NCBI GenBank assembly: GCA_019117325.1 | Contig: DWZY01000019.1 | Location: 1 to 5,486, forward strand | Direction of reading: 5' to 3' | DNA length: 5,486 bases | DNA from: Candidatus Brevibacterium intestinigallinarum | GTDB lineage: Bacteria; Actinomycetota; Actinomycetes; Actinomycetales; Brevibacteriaceae | Shown here: positions 4,922 through 5,486 of the stretch, piece by piece | Layout of the letters: every line of letters begins with the position of its first letter | Position numbering within the stretch: the stretch's first letter is position 1 | Notes under the pieces: model-generated | Told to the model about the DNA's origin: nothing | Seen by the model: only the letters and a program-made list of their open reading frames with translations | Databases searched by the model: none | Position numbers and translations under genes: made by a program

Positions 4922-5464
4922 ATGAGCACGCAGGCGGAACCGGTGACCGGTGGCAGCGCCGGCGGCGGCATCGAGCTGGCGATCGGCGGCATGACCTGCG
5001 CGTCGTGCGCGAATCGCATCGAGCGGAAGCTCAACAAGCTCGACGGCGTGAGTGCGACCGTCAACTACGCGACGGAGAAGGCCCGGGTCACGGTGCCGGA
5101 TGACTTCGATCCGGCTCTGCTCATCGAGGAGGTCGAGAAGACCGGCTACACGGCGGCCCTCCCCGCACCCCGCACGACCAGCCAGCCCCCGACGACAGGC
5201 GGCACATCCGCGGGTGCCGCTGCGGCCTCGGCGTCGGACCCAGCCGCGGCAGACGCTGCCCCCGGCACCCAGGACGCAGACGCCGACGACCCCGAGCTCA
5301 CCTCCCTGCGCCAGCGCCTCATCGGCTCGGTCGTCCTGACGGTCCCGGTCGTCGCGATGGCGATGATCCCGGCGCTCCAGTTCACGTACTGGCAGTGGGC
5401 CTCCCTCGCGCTCGCCGCCCCCGTCATCCTGTGGGGAGCGTGGCCGTTCCACAAGGCGGCGTAG
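4922..5464 (+). CDS. copA: CopA-type P1B copper ATPase, N-terminal part only
   Basis: About 180 residues of a protein that is normally 700-850 long. Residues 17-80 form one HMA domain with GMTCASC at 23-29 (ligands Cys26 and Cys29) and the typical EEVEKTGYTA ending. Residues 81-125 are an Ala/Thr/Ser/Pro/Asp-rich linker. From 127 the sequence becomes basic (LRQRL) and enters the first membrane helices (about 132-152 and 158-175), ending at WGAWPFHKAA, a conserved point in copper ATPases shortly before the next segment. The enzyme would export Cu(I) across the membrane using ATP. The core (TGE, CPC, DKTGT motifs) is absent because the genomic sequence stops here. The TAG at 5462-5464 abuts adapter sequence and is probably artefactual; family members usually continue with Trp (TGG) there. 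The start has GGGAG (4911-4915) six bases upstream. Co-transcription with copZ is likely. Confidence 0.9.
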   Translation: MSTQAEPVTGGSAGGGIELAIGGMTCASCANRIERKLNKLDGVSATVNYATEKARVTVPDDFDPALLIEEVEKTGYTAALPAPRTTSQPPTTGGTSAGAAAASASDPAAADAAPGTQDADADDPELTSLRQRLIGSVVLTVPVVAMAMIPALQFTYWQWASLALAAPVILWGAWPFHKAA

Positions 5465-5486
5465 AGATCGGAAGAGCACAACGTCT
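5465..5486 (+). other. Sequencing adapter remnant (non-genomic)
   Basis: From 5465 the sequence AGATCGGAAGAGC is exactly the common start of Illumina TruSeq-type adapters. The remaining nine bases (ACAACGTCT) match the continuation ACACGTCT with one inserted A. The minus-strand translation of this end (reading CSSDL) is a familiar mark of adapter carry-over in assemblies. Nothing biological should be read from these 22 bases. Confidence 0.95.

Noticed and set aside
5146..5481. Minus-strand open frame starting in the last bases of the window
   Set aside because: Its start lies in adapter sequence and it is antisense to copA.

Overview
The window is GC-rich throughout, with strong G/C third-position bias. 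Its gene set (a CsoR/CstR-family repressor, a three-domain persulfide dioxygenase-rhodanese, and CopZ/CopA) fits a high-GC actinobacterium. Micrococcales such as a Brachybacterium-like genus are my guess, from protein style only.

Layout: (1) Bases 1-1293, plus strand: the 3' part of a polytopic membrane protein, cut by the left edge. (2) Bases 1305-2725, minus strand: a likely transcription unit reading cstR-like repressor, then a small four-helix membrane protein, then a GNAT acetyltransferase. The last two overlap by ATGA. (3) Bases 2726-2849: a divergent regulatory region with two ATACCC/GGGTAT inverted repeats. (4) Bases 2850-4513, plus strand: a 61-residue cysteine-rich protein and a CstB-type persulfide dioxygenase / pseudo-rhodanese / rhodanese fusion. 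(5) Bases 4514-4607: a second promoter region with two more operators of the same kind. (6) Bases 4608-5464, plus strand: CopZ copper chaperone and the N-terminus of a CopA-type copper ATPase. (7) Bases 5465-5486 are not genomic: they match the Illumina adapter read-through sequence, so the stop codon that ends copA here is not trustworthy.

The central theme is a reactive-sulfur (cst-like) operon placed head to tail with a copper-efflux (cop) operon. Both promoters have the same plan: one dyad between -35 and -10 and a second dyad just past the expected transcription start. The only local repressor has the two cysteines of the family, but serine replaces the copper-binding histidine. That points to persulfide sensing (CstR-like) rather than Cu(I) sensing. 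The cst dyads have four bases between the conserved hexamers and the cop dyads have five. This could separate the targets of two paralogous repressors, or one repressor could serve both and couple copper and sulfide stress. This question is the most interesting thing in the window.
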